From positions 1,674,001 through 1,738,000 of the forward strand of contig NZ_BQYL01000001.1 of the NCBI RefSeq assembly GCF_023706045.1: a stretch of 64,000 nucleotides of DNA, read 5' to 3'. Position 1 is the first letter of the stretch; each line of letters begins with the position of its first letter. This DNA is from Kangiella sp. TOML190 (lineage in GTDB: Bacteria; Pseudomonadota; Gammaproteobacteria; Enterobacterales; Kangiellaceae). Positions 27,104 to 37,511 of this stretch are shown piece by piece. Below the pieces are notes generated by a model. The model was not told the DNA's origin. It ran no database searches and saw nothing but the letters and a program-made list of their open reading frames with translations. The position numbers were made by a program, and so were the translations under genes.

Positions 27104-27862
27104 ATGATTCATCCAACTGCGATTATTGATCCATCAGCAACCATTGCCGATGGGGTTACCATTGGCCCTTATTCGATTATTGGCAAAGAGGTTACTATAG
27201 GCTCTGGTACCAATATTGGCCCCCACGTGGTGATAGGCGATTATACAGAAATCGGCAAGGATAATCGGTTTTTTCAGTTTTCTTCAATTGGCGAAGAAAA
27301 TCAGGACAAAAAATACGCCGGTGAGCCAACCAAAACCATTATTGGTGATGGTAATGTGTTTCGCGAGTGCTGTACCGTTCATCGCGGCACCACCCAAGAT
27401 AAATCGGAAACCCGCATTGGTAATAATGGTTGGTTTATGGCCTATACGCATATCGCTCATGATTGTGTGTTAGGCGATAATATCATCATGTCCAATAATG
27501 CAACCTTAGCCGGTCATGTGGAAGTAGGCGACTTTGTGATCCTTTCTGGTTTTGCCAAGATCCACCAGTTTTGCAAAATTGGTGCTCATGCTTTTGTTGG
27601 TATGGATTGTGCCATTAGTAAAGATATTCCGCCTTTTGTGTTGGTTGCCGAAAATGCCCCTTACGGTTTAAACAGTGAAGGTTTGAAACGTCGTGGTTTT
27701 AGCGGTGATTCAATCAGCGCCCTAAAAAAAGCTTACCGTTCCATCTATCGAAAATCCCTTAAAATTGACGAAGCGATTGCCGAAATGGCTCAGTCGGATG
27801 ATATCCATGTAGCCCACTTAATTCAGTTCCTAAAAGACGCCAAGCGAGGAATTTTGCGTTAA
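27104..27862 (+). CDS. lpxA: UDP-N-acetylglucosamine acyltransferase
   Basis: The 252-residue enzyme is almost all left-handed beta helix, opening IHPTAIIDPSATIADGVTIG. The catalytic His is in AYTHIAHDCVLG near residue 118-124. The C-terminal helical part (SALKKAYRSIYRKSL) is typical. It catalyses the first step of lipid A synthesis, moving a 3-hydroxyacyl chain from ACP to UDP-GlcNAc. It is 15 bases after fabZ and 3 bases before lpxB. Confidence 0.97.
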   Translation: MIHPTAIIDPSATIADGVTIGPYSIIGKEVTIGSGTNIGPHVVIGDYTEIGKDNRFFQFSSIGEENQDKKYAGEPTKTIIGDGNVFRECCTVHRGTTQDKSETRIGNNGWFMAYTHIAHDCVLGDNIIMSNNATLAGHVEVGDFVILSGFAKIHQFCKIGAHAFVGMDCAISKDIPPFVLVAENAPYGLNSEGLKRRGFSGDSISALKKAYRSIYRKSLKIDEAIAEMAQSDDIHVAHLIQFLKDAKRGILR

Positions 27863-27865
27863 TCC

Positions 27866-29044
27866 ATGAGCGCCGTTCCCCCGATTAAACGTATTGCCAT
27901 TGTCGCCGGAGAATCTTCCGGCGATATTTTAGGTGCCGGACTTATTCGTGAGCTCAAAAAGCATAACCCTTGGCTAAAGTTTGAAGGTATTGGCGGTCCT
28001 TTGATGCAGGCGGAAGGTTGCGAATCGCTTTATCCTATGGAGCGGTTGGCAGTGATGGGTATAGTGCCGATCTTAAAGCGATTACCTGAGCTGTTAAAAA
28101 TGCGCAAGGCGCTCGCGACTCGTTGGCAAAAAGAACAACCGGATTTATTTATTGGTATTGATGCTCCTGAATTTAATCTTGGTCTGGCGCAAAAGCTTAA
28201 ATCCAAAGGTATTAAAACAGTACATTATGTTAGCCCTTCAGTCTGGGCTTGGCGTCCAAAGCGAATTTTTAAGATTAAGAAAGCGGTGGATCTGATGTTG
28301 TGTTTATTTCCATTTGAGCAATCGATATACCAAAAACACGCTATCGACAATCGCTGCGTAGGCCATCCATTAGCCGATCAAATTTCAATGAGTTCTGATA
28401 AAGCCACCGCTAGAGAACAGTTAGGCCTTAATAAAAACACTAAAACTATTTGCGTAATGCCCGGCAGTCGTGGCAGCGAAATGAAATTTTTGGCCGAGGA
28501 CTTTATTCAAACTGCTAAGCTAGTCCAACAGTTTTATCCGGAGATTGAATTTATTGCGCCAATGGCAAATGCTGCTCGCAAAGCGCAGTTTTTAAAAATT
28601 CTTGAGCAACAGCAAGCGCCGCCTAACATTCGGTTATTTGATGGCCAATCACGTCAAGTTATGGCCGCTTCGGATTTGATCTTGATGGCTTCTGGCACCG
28701 CAACTTTGGAAGCGATGCTGATCAAAAGACCTATGGTGGTAGCCTATAAAGTGGGTGCTATCAGCTATCGAATTTTTAGAAAGTTGTTAATTATCGATAC
28801 TTTTGCAATTCCAAATTTATTAAGCGGTCAAACCGTAGTGCCAGAGGCAATCCAGCAAGAGTGCACTCCTGATGCGTTGTTTGGTGAAGTGCGCGCTTGG
28901 CTTGAAGCGAGTCCTGAGCGTTGGCAAACTACCGAAGCCTTGTTTACCGACTGGCATCAAAAATTAAAGAAAAATGCCGATGAGTTTGCCGCGGATTCGA
29001 TTTTGCACTGGTATTCACAGCAGAATATAAAGCCTAATGTCTGA
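27866..29044 (+). CDS. lpxB: Lipid A disaccharide synthase
   Basis: The 392-residue GT19 glycosyltransferase has the N-terminal [14 protein letters not shown] motif, [23 protein letters not shown] near residue 125 and [14 protein letters not shown] near 195, with the nucleotide-binding [10 protein letters not shown] near 270. It joins UDP-diacylglucosamine and lipid X at the inner face of the cytoplasmic membrane. It overlaps rnhB by 8 bases. Confidence 0.97.
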   Translation: MSAVPPIKRIAIVAGESSGDILGAGLIRELKKHNPWLKFEGIGGPLMQAEGCESLYPMERLAVMGIVPILKRLPELLKMRKALATRWQKEQPDLFIGIDAPEFNLGLAQKLKSKGIKTVHYVSPSVWAWRPKRIFKIKKAVDLMLCLFPFEQSIYQKHAIDNRCVGHPLADQISMSSDKATAREQLGLNKNTKTICVMPGSRGSEMKFLAEDFIQTAKLVQQFYPEIEFIAPMANAARKAQFLKILEQQQAPPNIRLFDGQSRQVMAASDLILMASGTATLEAMLIKRPMVVAYKVGAISYRIFRKLLIIDTFAIPNLLSGQTVVPEAIQQECTPDALFGEVRAWLEASPERWQTTEALFTDWHQKLKKNADEFAADSILHWYSQQNIKPNV

Positions 29045-29621
29045 TCGCAGCCAATACCAATTGATTGCGGGAGTCGATGAGGTCGGACGCGGCCCCTTGG
29101 CTGGGCCTGTAGTAGCGGCGGCGGTTATTTTAGATCCCAATAAGCCGATAATAGGGTTGGCAGATTCAAAAAAACTCTCCGAGAGCAAGCGTGAACAGCT
29201 CAGTTTGGAAATTAAGGAAAATGCGCTAGCTTGGTCTATTGCTAGAGCCGAGATTGAAGAAATTGATCGGATCAATATTTTGCAAGCGAGTCTGCTTGCT
29301 ATGAAAAGGGCCGTGGAGTCTTTATCCACGTTTCCGCAACTTGCCTTGATTGATGGTAATAAACTGCCAGAATTAGACTGTGCAATGGAAGCCATTATCA
29401 AGGGCGATTCCAAAGAAGCTTGTATTAGCGCCGCTTCGATTATTGCTAAGGTTTCGCGCGATCAAGAGATGGTGGCTATGGATGAACGTTATCCGGGCTA
29501 TGGTTTTGCTAAGCACAAAGGATATCCCACCAAGCAGCACCGTGAGGCAATCGAAAGGCTGGGTATAACGCCTATCCATCGCCGCTCTTATGCTCCAGTG
29601 CAACGATTGTTGTTCGATTAG
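29037..29621 (+). CDS. rnhB: Ribonuclease HII
   Basis: The 194-residue enzyme has the family signature [20 protein letters not shown], with the catalytic Asp-Glu pair near residues 14-15, ALIDGNKLP with a third acid near 107, and [11 protein letters not shown] near 130-140. It nicks RNA-DNA hybrids and single ribonucleotides misincorporated in DNA. Its ATG lies within lpxB (8-base overlap). It sits upstream of dnaE, a common gammaproteobacterial arrangement. Confidence 0.97.
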   Translation: MSDRSQYQLIAGVDEVGRGPLAGPVVAAAVILDPNKPIIGLADSKKLSESKREQLSLEIKENALAWSIARAEIEEIDRINILQASLLAMKRAVESLSTFPQLALIDGNKLPELDCAMEAIIKGDSKEACISAASIIAKVSRDQEMVAMDERYPGYGFAKHKGYPTKQHREAIERLGITPIHRRSYAPVQRLLFD

Positions 29622-29727
29622 CGAGTTAGCGGCAAAGATCATAAGATTTTGTCAATGGTTGCTGAAATACAAAGCAACTGACCTTATAATGAACCTAATA
29701 AAAACGCTCAAAAATAATTATTTCTAA

Positions 29728-32700
29728 ATGAATCAAGGCTTTATCCATTTAAAAGTACATACCGAATACTCGATGGTTGACGGTTTGGTGCGCGTGAAGC
29801 CTCTGATTGCCCAGTGTAAGTCACTCAATCAACCCGCGGTTGCCATGACCGACCAGATGAATTTGTGCGGTCTGGTTAAGTTTTACTCCGGCGCGGTTAA
29901 CTCTGGTGTAAAGCCCCTAGTTGGTGCAGATCTGTTGATTGAATACCCAGAGCAAGAAGGCGAACATTTCCGAGTTACTGCGCTTTGTATGGATCAACAA
30001 GGTTACCTCAACCTTAAAGAACTGATTTCTAAAGCCTATCTTGGTAACCAGCAACGCGGTTTGCCCTTAATCAAAAAAGATTGGCTACCGCAACATAGCC
30101 AAGGCTTAATTATTCTTTCTGGTGCTCGCGATGGCGATGTGGGTAAGGCTTTATTAGCAGCCAACATGGATGCAGCGGCAGAAGCCTTGGGTTTTTGGAA
30201 TCATCACTTTAACGATCGCTACTACCTAGAATTACAAAGAACTGGCCGTCCGCAAGAAAACGAATATATCCATCAGGTGATTGGCATCGCTCAAGGTTCT
30301 AATACCCCAGTCGTTGCCACTAATGATGTTCGTTTCTTAGATTCAAGTGATTTTGGCGCCCATGAAGCCCGTGTTTGTATTAACCAAGGACGAGTTTTGG
30401 GTGATCCGCGCCGTCCGCGTGATTATTCGAATCAGCAATATTTCCGCACCGCAGAAGAGATGCAAGAGCTCTTTTCAGATATTCCCGAAGCACTCGAAAA
30501 TACAGTAGAAATCGCCAAACGCTGTAACTTGGATTTGATGTTGGGTAAATATTTTTTACCAGATTTTCCAATTCCTGACGGCATGACCATTGATGAGTTT
30601 TTTGCTGAAGAGTCTAGAAAAGGCTTAGAAAAACGCCTCGATCATTTGTATGACCGTCGAGCGAATAATTTTGCAGAAATTCGTGCGCCTTATGATGAGC
30701 GTTTACAGATCGAGTTAGACGTAATTAATGAAATGGGCTTTCCCGGTTACTTCTTGATCGTAGCCGACTTTATTCAGTGGTCAAAAAATAATGGTGTGCC
30801 GGTAGGGCCTGGTCGTGGTTCGGGCGCGGGATCTTTAGTTGCTTATGCGCTGGATATTACCGATCTTGATCCTCTGGAATACGATTTACTATTTGAGCGC
30901 TTTTTGAATCCTGAGCGGATCTCGATGCCGGATTTCGACGTTGATTTCTGCATGGAAGGGCGTGATCGAGTGATTGATTACGTGGCCCAAACCTATGGTC
31001 GGAATAGCGTTTCGCAAATTATTACTTTCGGTACTATGGCTGCTAAAGCAGTGATCCGTGATGTAGGTCGGGTTTTAAGTCAGCCTTACGGTTTTGTGGA
31101 TAAGCTAGCTAAACTGATCCCTTTTGAGGTGGGCATGACCCTCGAAAAAGCTTGGGAGCAAGAGCCGGAACTATCCAGGCGTTACGAAGAAGATGGCGAT
31201 GTTCGTGAGCTTTGGGATCTGGCGCGTAAGCTCGAAGGTATCACGCGAAACGCAGGTAAACACGCCGGCGGGGTGGTAATAGCACCAAATGATTTAACCG
31301 AGTTTGCACCGCTCTATTGTGATGAAACTGGCTCGAATATCGTTACTCAGTTTGATAAGGACGATGTGGAAAAAGCAGGTTTAGTGAAGTTTGACTTCTT
31401 AGGCTTAAGAACCTTGACGATTATCGATTGGGCGCTTGAAACGGCTAATCGACAATTGGCTAAGCAGGGCGATGAGCCAATCGACATCACCAAGATCGAT
31501 ACTGAAGATCAGCAAGTCTATAAACTGCTACAAAAAGCCGATACTACCGCAGTTTTCCAGCTCGAATCTCGCGGCATGAAAGATTTGATCAAGCGGCTGC
31601 AACCGAGTCGTTTTGAAGATATTATCGCATTGGTGGCTTTGTTCCGCCCTGGCCCCTTGCAGTCGGGGATGGTCGATGACTTTATCGCCCGTAAGCATAA
31701 TCGCCAGCCAGTTTCTTATCCGCATCCGGATTATCAGCATGAGTCGCTAAAAGACACATTGGAGCCAACTTATGGCATCATCTTGTACCAAGAGCAAGTC
31801 ATGCAGATTGCTCAGATCCTTTCGGGTTATTCGTTAGGCGGCGCGGATATTTTGCGCCGTGCTATGGGTAAGAAAAAGCTCGAAGAGATGGAGAAACAAA
31901 GAGCTATTTTCAAAGAAGGCGCAATTGAAAATGGAGTCGATGGCGATCTTGCCATGAAGATTTTCGATCTGGTCGAAAAGTTTGCAGGCTATGGTTTTAA
32001 CAAGTCGCACTCGGCGGCTTATGCGCTGGTCGCCTACCAAACTGCTTGGTTAAAAACCCACCATCCGGCGGCTTTTATGGCGGCGGTGATGTCTTCGGAT
32101 ATGGACAATACCGATAAGGTAGTGACTTATGTTGAAGATGCGGAAAACAGCGGCTTAACCATACGTCCACCGGATGTTAACGAAGGTTATTATCGCTTCT
32201 CGGTAGATGACGATGGCAATGTGATTTATGGCATTGGCGCGATCAAAGGCGTTGGTGAAGGTGCGATTGAATCGATCGTGAACGAGCGCCAAGACAATGG
32301 TGATTACAGTGATCTATTCGATTTTTGCAGTCGGATCGATTTGAAAAAAGCCAATCGTCGAGTTTTGGAATCGCTGATTAAAGCAGGCGCTTTGGATAAA
32401 ATTGGTCCTAATCGCGCGACTTTAATGGCAAGCCTTGACGAAGCGATTAAGGCCGCAGAGCAATTCAATAAAAGCCAAGCTGCCGGTCAAGACGATTTAT
32501 TTGGCTCGGTGGTTACCGAAACTGCAACGCAACAGCATCAATATATTCGAGTGAAGCCCTGGACCGATGAACAGGTTTTACAAGGGGAAAAAGAAACGCT
32601 TGGGCTTTATTTAACAGGCCATCCGATTGAACGTTATTTGCCTGAAATTAAGCAAATGTCGATTCGTCGCTTGCGTGATTTACAACCCACTAGACGCGGT

Positions 32701-33213
32701 GAAAACACCAAGGTTTCTGGCCTTATTGTTGGAATGCGAGTGATGAATACTAAGCGTGGCGATAAGATGGCAATTTTAACGCTTGACGATAAATCAGGAC
32801 GTTGCGACGTTACTGCTTATGCTGAAACTTTCGAAACTTACCAGCATCTTTTATCCAAAGATAATGTGATAGTGGTAGAAGGCGAAGCACGTAATGACGA
32901 TTATTCCGGCGGTGTTAGCGTGAGTGCTAAAACCATTATGTTGTTTGAAGAAACTCGCGAGCGCTATTGTAAAAAAATTCTATTGTCTATTTCAGATTCA
33001 ATCGTTGGCCCTGATACTTTGCAGGAACTTAAAGAGCTATTACTTCATAATCGCGATGGTGCCTGCCCATTGAAGATACGACTCGAAGCGCAGCAAGCGA
33101 AAGTTTCGGGCGAGTTTACCCTTGGCGAAGATTGGCTTGTGCAGCCCAAAGATAGTTTGGTTTTTGCCTTAAAACATCTTCCGGGCTGCGTGGATTATAA
33201 AGTGGTATATTAA
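29728..33213 (+). CDS. dnaE: DNA polymerase III subunit alpha
   Basis: The 1161-residue protein is the replicative polymerase. The PHP domain occupies about the first 280 residues ([15 protein letters not shown]). The palm has [15 protein letters not shown] near 355 and the catalytic acids in [14 protein letters not shown] near 400. The fingers and HhH regions follow ([13 protein letters not shown] near 760), then a C-terminal OB fold ([20 protein letters not shown]) and the tau-binding tail. It fits DnaE1, not the error-prone DnaE2. The stop abuts the stop of the convergent 2TM gene. accA, normally next, is 3.3 kb away. Confidence 0.98.
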   Translation: MNQGFIHLKVHTEYSMVDGLVRVKPLIAQCKSLNQPAVAMTDQMNLCGLVKFYSGAVNSGVKPLVGADLLIEYPEQEGEHFRVTALCMDQQGYLNLKELISKAYLGNQQRGLPLIKKDWLPQHSQGLIILSGARDGDVGKALLAANMDAAAEALGFWNHHFNDRYYLELQRTGRPQENEYIHQVIGIAQGSNTPVVATNDVRFLDSSDFGAHEARVCINQGRVLGDPRRPRDYSNQQYFRTAEEMQELFSDIPEALENTVEIAKRCNLDLMLGKYFLPDFPIPDGMTIDEFFAEESRKGLEKRLDHLYDRRANNFAEIRAPYDERLQIELDVINEMGFPGYFLIVADFIQWSKNNGVPVGPGRGSGAGSLVAYALDITDLDPLEYDLLFERFLNPERISMPDFDVDFCMEGRDRVIDYVAQTYGRNSVSQIITFGTMAAKAVIRDVGRVLSQPYGFVDKLAKLIPFEVGMTLEKAWEQEPELSRRYEEDGDVRELWDLARKLEGITRNAGKHAGGVVIAPNDLTEFAPLYCDETGSNIVTQFDKDDVEKAGLVKFDFLGLRTLTIIDWALETANRQLAKQGDEPIDITKIDTEDQQVYKLLQKADTTAVFQLESRGMKDLIKRLQPSRFEDIIALVALFRPGPLQSGMVDDFIARKHNRQPVSYPHPDYQHESLKDTLEPTYGIILYQEQVMQIAQILSGYSLGGADILRRAMGKKKLEEMEKQRAIFKEGAIENGVDGDLAMKIFDLVEKFAGYGFNKSHSAAYALVAYQTAWLKTHHPAAFMAAVMSSDMDNTDKVVTYVEDAENSGLTIRPPDVNEGYYRFSVDDDGNVIYGIGAIKGVGEGAIESIVNERQDNGDYSDLFDFCSRIDLKKANRRVLESLIKAGALDKIGPNRATLMASLDEAIKAAEQFNKSQAAGQDDLFGSVVTETATQQHQYIRVKPWTDEQVLQGEKETLGLYLTGHPIERYLPEIKQMSIRRLRDLQPTRRGENTKVSGLIVGMRVMNTKRGDKMAILTLDDKSGRCDVTAYAETFETYQHLLSKDNVIVVEGEARNDDYSGGVSVSAKTIMLFEETRERYCKKILLSISDSIVGPDTLQELKELLLHNRDGACPLKIRLEAQQAKVSGEFTLGEDWLVQPKDSLVFALKHLPGCVDYKVVY

Positions 33214-33521
33214 CTATAACTTACGTCCTAGTTTCCGCTCAGCAATTCTCTTTTCCCAGCTAACCTTAAAGAAATTTAATTTTTCAAAAGCGTTTAAACC
33301 GTGGAACACAACCCCAATGCCCCAGCCTAGCATGATCCAAATATAGGTCGAATCATCAATTCCTTTTTTATAGAGGAGAACAGGAATAAAACTACAAAGA
33401 GTAAAAGATGAGTTAAAAACTCTTTCACGCCTTTAGCATACTCAATAGCTTCATTTTCATCTTGCTCAATGGTTGCAACGGGTAATGGTTGTTCATTAAC
33501 TTTAATATCTTGTTCGGTCAT
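33214..33521 (-). CDS. 2TM domain protein requiring a -1 frameshift
   Basis: Read from ATG 33521 (GGAG 8 bases upstream), the frame gives MTEQDIKVNEQ..., a helix (AKGVKEFLTHLLLFVVLFLF), then stops early after SSIKKELMIRPIFGSC. In the -1 frame the second half of a 2TM domain follows at once: YIWIMLGWGIGVVFHGLNAF, then a basic tail ending RIAERKLGRKL and a stop at 33214, exactly against the dnaE stop. The switch point is the heptamer A-AAA-AAG (33369 to 33363), in the zero-frame phase required for -1 slippage. Full length would be 102 residues. It is either programmed frameshifting or an indel in the A6 run. 2TM proteins have no firm function. Confidence 0.7.
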
Positions 33522-33739
33522 ATTAGATTCTCCAGAAGTGGATTTATCAGTAGTTGCTGTTTCAGTTAAGGGAGTCGATATTATGACCGAGAATAGCCTG
33601 AGTATAGCACGGCAACTCAACGGCATTCATCAGCATTTATTACGGCTTTTGGCCGACATTTGCCCGACATTTTAATAAAATCAATAAGTTACAGGGCAAG
33701 ATTGGAGGCTTGGTTAGAGAGTGAGCTTAGAGAGTAAGC

Positions 33740-34222
33740 CTAGAGCATTTTCGCCATTGATTCATGCTTAAGTAGCCACTCTTTTGCTTTTAATCCGCCT
33801 GCATAGCCTGTTAAGGAACCGTTAGCACCAATCACACGATGACAAGGCACGATAATCGATATTGGGTTTTTACCATTGGCAGCGCCTACAGCGCGACTGG
33901 CGTTTTTATTGCCAATGGCGCTAGCAAGCTGGCCATAATTCCAAGTTTTGCCATAGGGGATTTCAGTAAGTTTTTTCCAGACCTGTTGTTGAAACTCTGT
34001 ACCACCAGCTTTAATCGGTAAGTCAAAAGTTTGGCGCTGTTGATTAAAATATTCTTGTAGCTGTTGCTGACAAAGTCGAATTAAAGCGGTTTCTTTCTGT
34101 GCCGCTCTTGCGGCGTGCGAGCTTTGCCATGGCTTAAACAGCAGTGCTTTGATGTGACTCTTATCAGCATAAATATAGACTTTGCCGAAAGGGGTTGGAT
34201 ATTGTTGATAGTTGATAGTCAT
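33740..34222 (-). CDS. ogt: Methylated-DNA--protein-cysteine methyltransferase
   Basis: The 160-residue suicide enzyme has the active-site motif [10 protein letters not shown] followed by [17 protein letters not shown], and the HTH region [23 protein letters not shown]. It moves O6-methyl groups from guanine to its own Cys. It starts 19 bases after the Ada-AlkA gene on the minus strand and is probably cotranscribed with it, so the operon covers alkylation sensing, base excision and direct reversal. The region just downstream (33522-33739) holds the 2TM gene's upstream DNA and no other gene. Confidence 0.95.
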   Translation of the reverse strand: MTINYQQYPTPFGKVYIYADKSHIKALLFKPWQSSHAARAAQKETALIRLCQQQLQEYFNQQRQTFDLPIKAGGTEFQQQVWKKLTEIPYGKTWNYGQLASAIGNKNASRAVGAANGKNPISIIVPCHRVIGANGSLTGYAGGLKAKEWLLKHESMAKML

Positions 34223-34241
34223 AGGATAATAAAAAAGTAAA

Positions 34242-35675
34242 TTATGTAAACCTAGTTACGGCTTCCCAAAGTTGTAATGTGGCATAGCTGCGCCAAGGCC
34301 GCCAGCTTTCAGTATCTTCAAGCATAAAATGTTTTAAGGCTTTTTGTACCACTAAATCGTTTTCGGGGAAGGCATCGCTTTCTTGCCCGCTTCGTAGTTT
34401 TATGTATTCCAGCGTCCAAGGTCCAATGCCTTTGATTTCAAGAATTGATTCCAAATTGTCGCCTTGAGTTTTTAGATACCAATTGGCAAAGGCCTTTAAA
34501 GTGGCTTTGCGACTGGCGGGCATTTTTAAGAAGGATAAATCGGCATTGGCGATTTGCTGTGGTGTTGGAAATAGGTGATATTGCTGATTGTATTTATGAC
34601 CAATATTGGCTACTAGTTTTTGGGAATGGCCATAGGCTGCTTTTATTGAAACTTGCTGTCCTAAAATCGCTTTAACGCCAGCTTCAAAGCTATCAAAGCA
34701 AGCCGGTAGCCGTAGGCCTTTTTGTAGCAAGGGCTTTAATTTAGGATCTTGCGCTAGATGCGACTCAATCAGATCCGTATTAGCATTAATATCCAATAGG
34801 GTTTTAATTTTTGATATCAATGGCATCAAGTACGCCGGATCAGAAATTTTAATGCTAATGTCAAAAGCTTTGTTATCAGCTTTATGCTCTGCATAAAATT
34901 GGCCTCTAATAGGTTTCTCAGATCCGCGGTCACTCTCAAACTGAAAAGTCCGCTGATAACTTTTATCCTCCACTTGCTCAAACAGTGAAACTTCTCTTTG
35001 TTTTAAAAAGCTTTGCATTAATGGCCAGTTATAATTGCCTTGATAATGCAGCTGAATATTAATCGCAGAATCCCTACAAACTTGGTAGTTACGAATATCG
35101 CTAGGCGTTAAACGTAAGCTTTTTTTAAAGGCATCATTAAAGCGCCGAATGCTGTTAAAACCAGCACTAAAGGCAATATCGGTAATGGGTAACTTGGTTT
35201 GATGCAGCAGTTGTTTTGCAAACATAAGGCGCACATGGTTGGCGTATTTAAGTGGCGAAGTTCCCATATAATCTTGAAACAATTTGCGTAAATAGCGCTC
35301 TGAAATACCTAATTGTTGGCAAAACTCAGCGAGTTTTTGGTTATTGAGTGCGCCTGCTTGAATTTTGCTTATTGCTCGATTGAGCACCGCTTGAGTGCCG
35401 ATCCAAGCTGCTGATTGTGGCGCAGACTCAGGGCGACAACGACGGCAAGGACGAAAACCTGCTTCTTGCGCTTGGATAGCTAAATCATAATAGATCACAT
35501 TATGCTCTTTCGGTGAGGGCGCGGGGCAAATGGGACGGCAATAAATCTTAGTGGTTTTTACCGCGACAAAAAATTTGCCGTCGTAACGCGCATCTCTGGC
35601 CATTCGAGCTTTTTGGTAGAGTTCCGTCAAAGAGTTGATCAATGTGGTTGGTCTAGAGTGATCACATAATAGCAC
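34242..35675 (-). CDS. Ada-AlkA fusion: alkylation sensor/activator plus DNA-3-methyladenine glycosylase II
   Basis: The 477-residue protein has three parts. Residues about 20-85 are the Ada zinc domain with four Cys in YCRPICPAP...[10 protein letters not shown], the first being the phosphotriester acceptor. Residues 90-195 are an AraC-type HTH domain ([32 protein letters not shown]). Residues 205-477 are the AlkA glycosylase with its mixed N-domain and the HhH motif [18 protein letters not shown]; Asp in FPENDLVV is the likely catalytic residue. The E. coli Ada carries Ogt in place of AlkA; here Ogt is the next gene. ATG 35675 is taken; Met25 is an alternative start. Confidence 0.92.
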   Translation of the reverse strand: MLLCDHSRPTTLINSLTELYQKARMARDARYDGKFFVAVKTTKIYCRPICPAPSPKEHNVIYYDLAIQAQEAGFRPCRRCRPESAPQSAAWIGTQAVLNRAISKIQAGALNNQKLAEFCQQLGISERYLRKLFQDYMGTSPLKYANHVRLMFAKQLLHQTKLPITDIAFSAGFNSIRRFNDAFKKSLRLTPSDIRNYQVCRDSAINIQLHYQGNYNWPLMQSFLKQREVSLFEQVEDKSYQRTFQFESDRGSEKPIRGQFYAEHKADNKAFDISIKISDPAYLMPLISKIKTLLDINANTDLIESHLAQDPKLKPLLQKGLRLPACFDSFEAGVKAILGQQVSIKAAYGHSQKLVANIGHKYNQQYHLFPTPQQIANADLSFLKMPASRKATLKAFANWYLKTQGDNLESILEIKGIGPWTLEYIKLRSGQESDAFPENDLVVQKALKHFMLEDTESWRPWRSYATLQLWEAVTRFT

Positions 35676-35837
35676 TTTGTAGAATCAGCAGTAGCCATAT
35701 TCGGTACTAAATGATCATCTTGCAAGAAACAGATGTCTTGAGTCTTGGCGCGAAAGACGAATAAGCGATGGCAAATGAACCAAATAGCATTAAGTCCATC
35801 AAAAAGCATAAGGAACCGTAAAAACGTTAAGAGCAGT

Positions 35838-36470
35838 ATGACGAAATTAACAGCCTTTATTGGATTGCTATTAGCAATGCTATTCGCAGTTAGCCAAGAA
35901 GCGGCTTATGCTGATGAAACCCTGTCTGAACAATTAGTTAAGGCTGCTAAGCAAAGAACTCAAAGCTTTGTTGTCTATAACGGCAGTTATCGAAAGATTG
36001 ATTATCCAATGGGGGATGTGCCTGCCAATATCGGCGTTTGCACCGATGTGCTGATTCGTGCTTACCGCAAACTGGGGATCGATTTGCAAGAATTAGTGCA
36101 CAAGGATATGAAAGCAAATTTTTCTAAATATCCCAAGAATTGGGGTTTGAAACGGCCTGATAGCAATATTGACCATCGCCGAGTACCGAACTTAGAAACC
36201 TTTTTTGCGAGGTTTGGTCAGTCATTGACCATCAGTCAAAATTCCAAGGATTATCGGCCTGGTGATATTGTCAGTTGGCGCTTGGATAATAATTTACCGC
36301 ATATTGGGATTGTCTCTGATATCAAGGCTGATGATTCGGATAACTATAAAATTGTGCATAATATTGGTGCTGGACCGCAGTTAGAAGATATGTTGTTTGA
36401 CTATACAATCGTCGGTCATTACCGCTATTTGCCTGCAAAAATCGAGCCTACTAATTTGTCTGACCAGTAG
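35838..36470 (+). CDS. DUF1287 secreted protein
   Basis: The open frame runs from a TTG at 35745, but the ATG at 35838 gives a proper signal peptide (MTKLTAFIGLLLAMLFAV...AYA) and is preferred; AAGAG lies 4 bases upstream. The mature part follows DUF1287: GVCTDVLIRAYRKLGIDLQ, DSNIDHRRVPNLETFF, GDIVSWRL and LPHIGIVSD. The Cys-His layout is NlpC/P60-like, so a periplasmic amidase or peptidase role is possible but untested. It stands alone between the divergent Ada-AlkA gene and accA. Confidence 0.85.
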   Translation: MTKLTAFIGLLLAMLFAVSQEAAYADETLSEQLVKAAKQRTQSFVVYNGSYRKIDYPMGDVPANIGVCTDVLIRAYRKLGIDLQELVHKDMKANFSKYPKNWGLKRPDSNIDHRRVPNLETFFARFGQSLTISQNSKDYRPGDIVSWRLDNNLPHIGIVSDIKADDSDNYKIVHNIGAGPQLEDMLFDYTIVGHYRYLPAKIEPTNLSDQ

Positions 36471-36551
36471 AGATTACTTTCCTTAACACCTTGATTGCAG
36501 GTAGAATAGGCGACTTATTCATGACTAAGCCAAATTCAAAGAAATCATAAG

Positions 36552-37511
36552 ATGAGTTTAAACTTTTTAGAATTTGAACGCCCGATTGCTGAGTTAGAAG
36601 CGCAAATCGATGAGTTGCGTTTAATGGGCGAAGATAAAGAGCTGAATATCAGCGAAGAAATTGAGCGCCTTAAACTAAAATCCAATGAGCTGACCGAGCA
36701 GATTTTCAAAGATCTAACTCCTTGGCAGGTGGCTCAGTTGGCGCGTCATCCGCAGCGCCCTTATACCCGCGATTATATTCAAAACGTCTTTACCGACTTT
36801 AATGAGCTGGCTGGCGATCGTGCTTTTGCTGACGATGCTTCTATCGTTGGCGGTATGGCGCGTTTAGACGGCGAGCCAGTGGTAGTCATTGGTCATCAGA
36901 AAGGTCGTGATACCAAAGAAAAAATTAAGCACAATTTCGGTATGTCGCGCCCCGAAGGTTACCGCAAAGCTAAGCGCTTGATGGAGCTGGCAGAGCGTTT
37001 TGAATTACCAATTTTCACTTTTATCGACACGCCTGGCGCTTTTCCTGGAGTAGGAGCGGAGGAGCGTGGTCAGTCTGAAGCCATTGCGCGTAACCTAAAA
37101 GTCATGGCGCGATTAAAGGTGCCAATTATTGCGACCGTTATTGGTGAAGGCGGTTCGGGCGGCGCTTTAGCCATTGGCGTTGGCGATCGAGTTAATATGT
37201 TGCAATATTCGACTTATTCGGTGATTTCACCTGAAGGTTGTGCCTCTATCTTATGGAAAAGTGCGGAAAAAGCTGAAGAGGCGGCTTCTGCCATGGGCAT
37301 TACCGCCGATAGAATTAAATCTTTAGGCTTGATCGATAATATCGTTGATGAGCCTAAAGGTGGCGCGCATCGTGATTACCAAGAAATGGCGGCTAATTTA
37401 AAGCAGCGCTTAATCGACGATCTTAATTACCTAAAAACGCTGGACGAAGATACCCTACTCAACAGCCGTTACGACAAATTTATGGCCATTGGAACCGTCA
37501 CCGAAGATTAA
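36552..37511 (+). CDS. accA: Acetyl-CoA carboxylase carboxyltransferase subunit alpha
   Basis: The 319-residue subunit has the family start [18 protein letters not shown], the crotonase-fold core [35 protein letters not shown] and the conserved [14 protein letters not shown]. With AccD it transfers the carboxyl group from biotin to acetyl-CoA, making malonyl-CoA for fatty acid synthesis. Its stop shares a base with the tilS ATG. dnaE-accA adjacency, common in gammaproteobacteria, is broken here by four genes. Confidence 0.98.
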   Translation: MSLNFLEFERPIAELEAQIDELRLMGEDKELNISEEIERLKLKSNELTEQIFKDLTPWQVAQLARHPQRPYTRDYIQNVFTDFNELAGDRAFADDASIVGGMARLDGEPVVVIGHQKGRDTKEKIKHNFGMSRPEGYRKAKRLMELAERFELPIFTFIDTPGAFPGVGAEERGQSEAIARNLKVMARLKVPIIATVIGEGGSGGALAIGVGDRVNMLQYSTYSVISPEGCASILWKSAEKAEEAASAMGITADRIKSLGLIDNIVDEPKGGAHRDYQEMAANLKQRLIDDLNYLKTLDEDTLLNSRYDKFMAIGTVTED

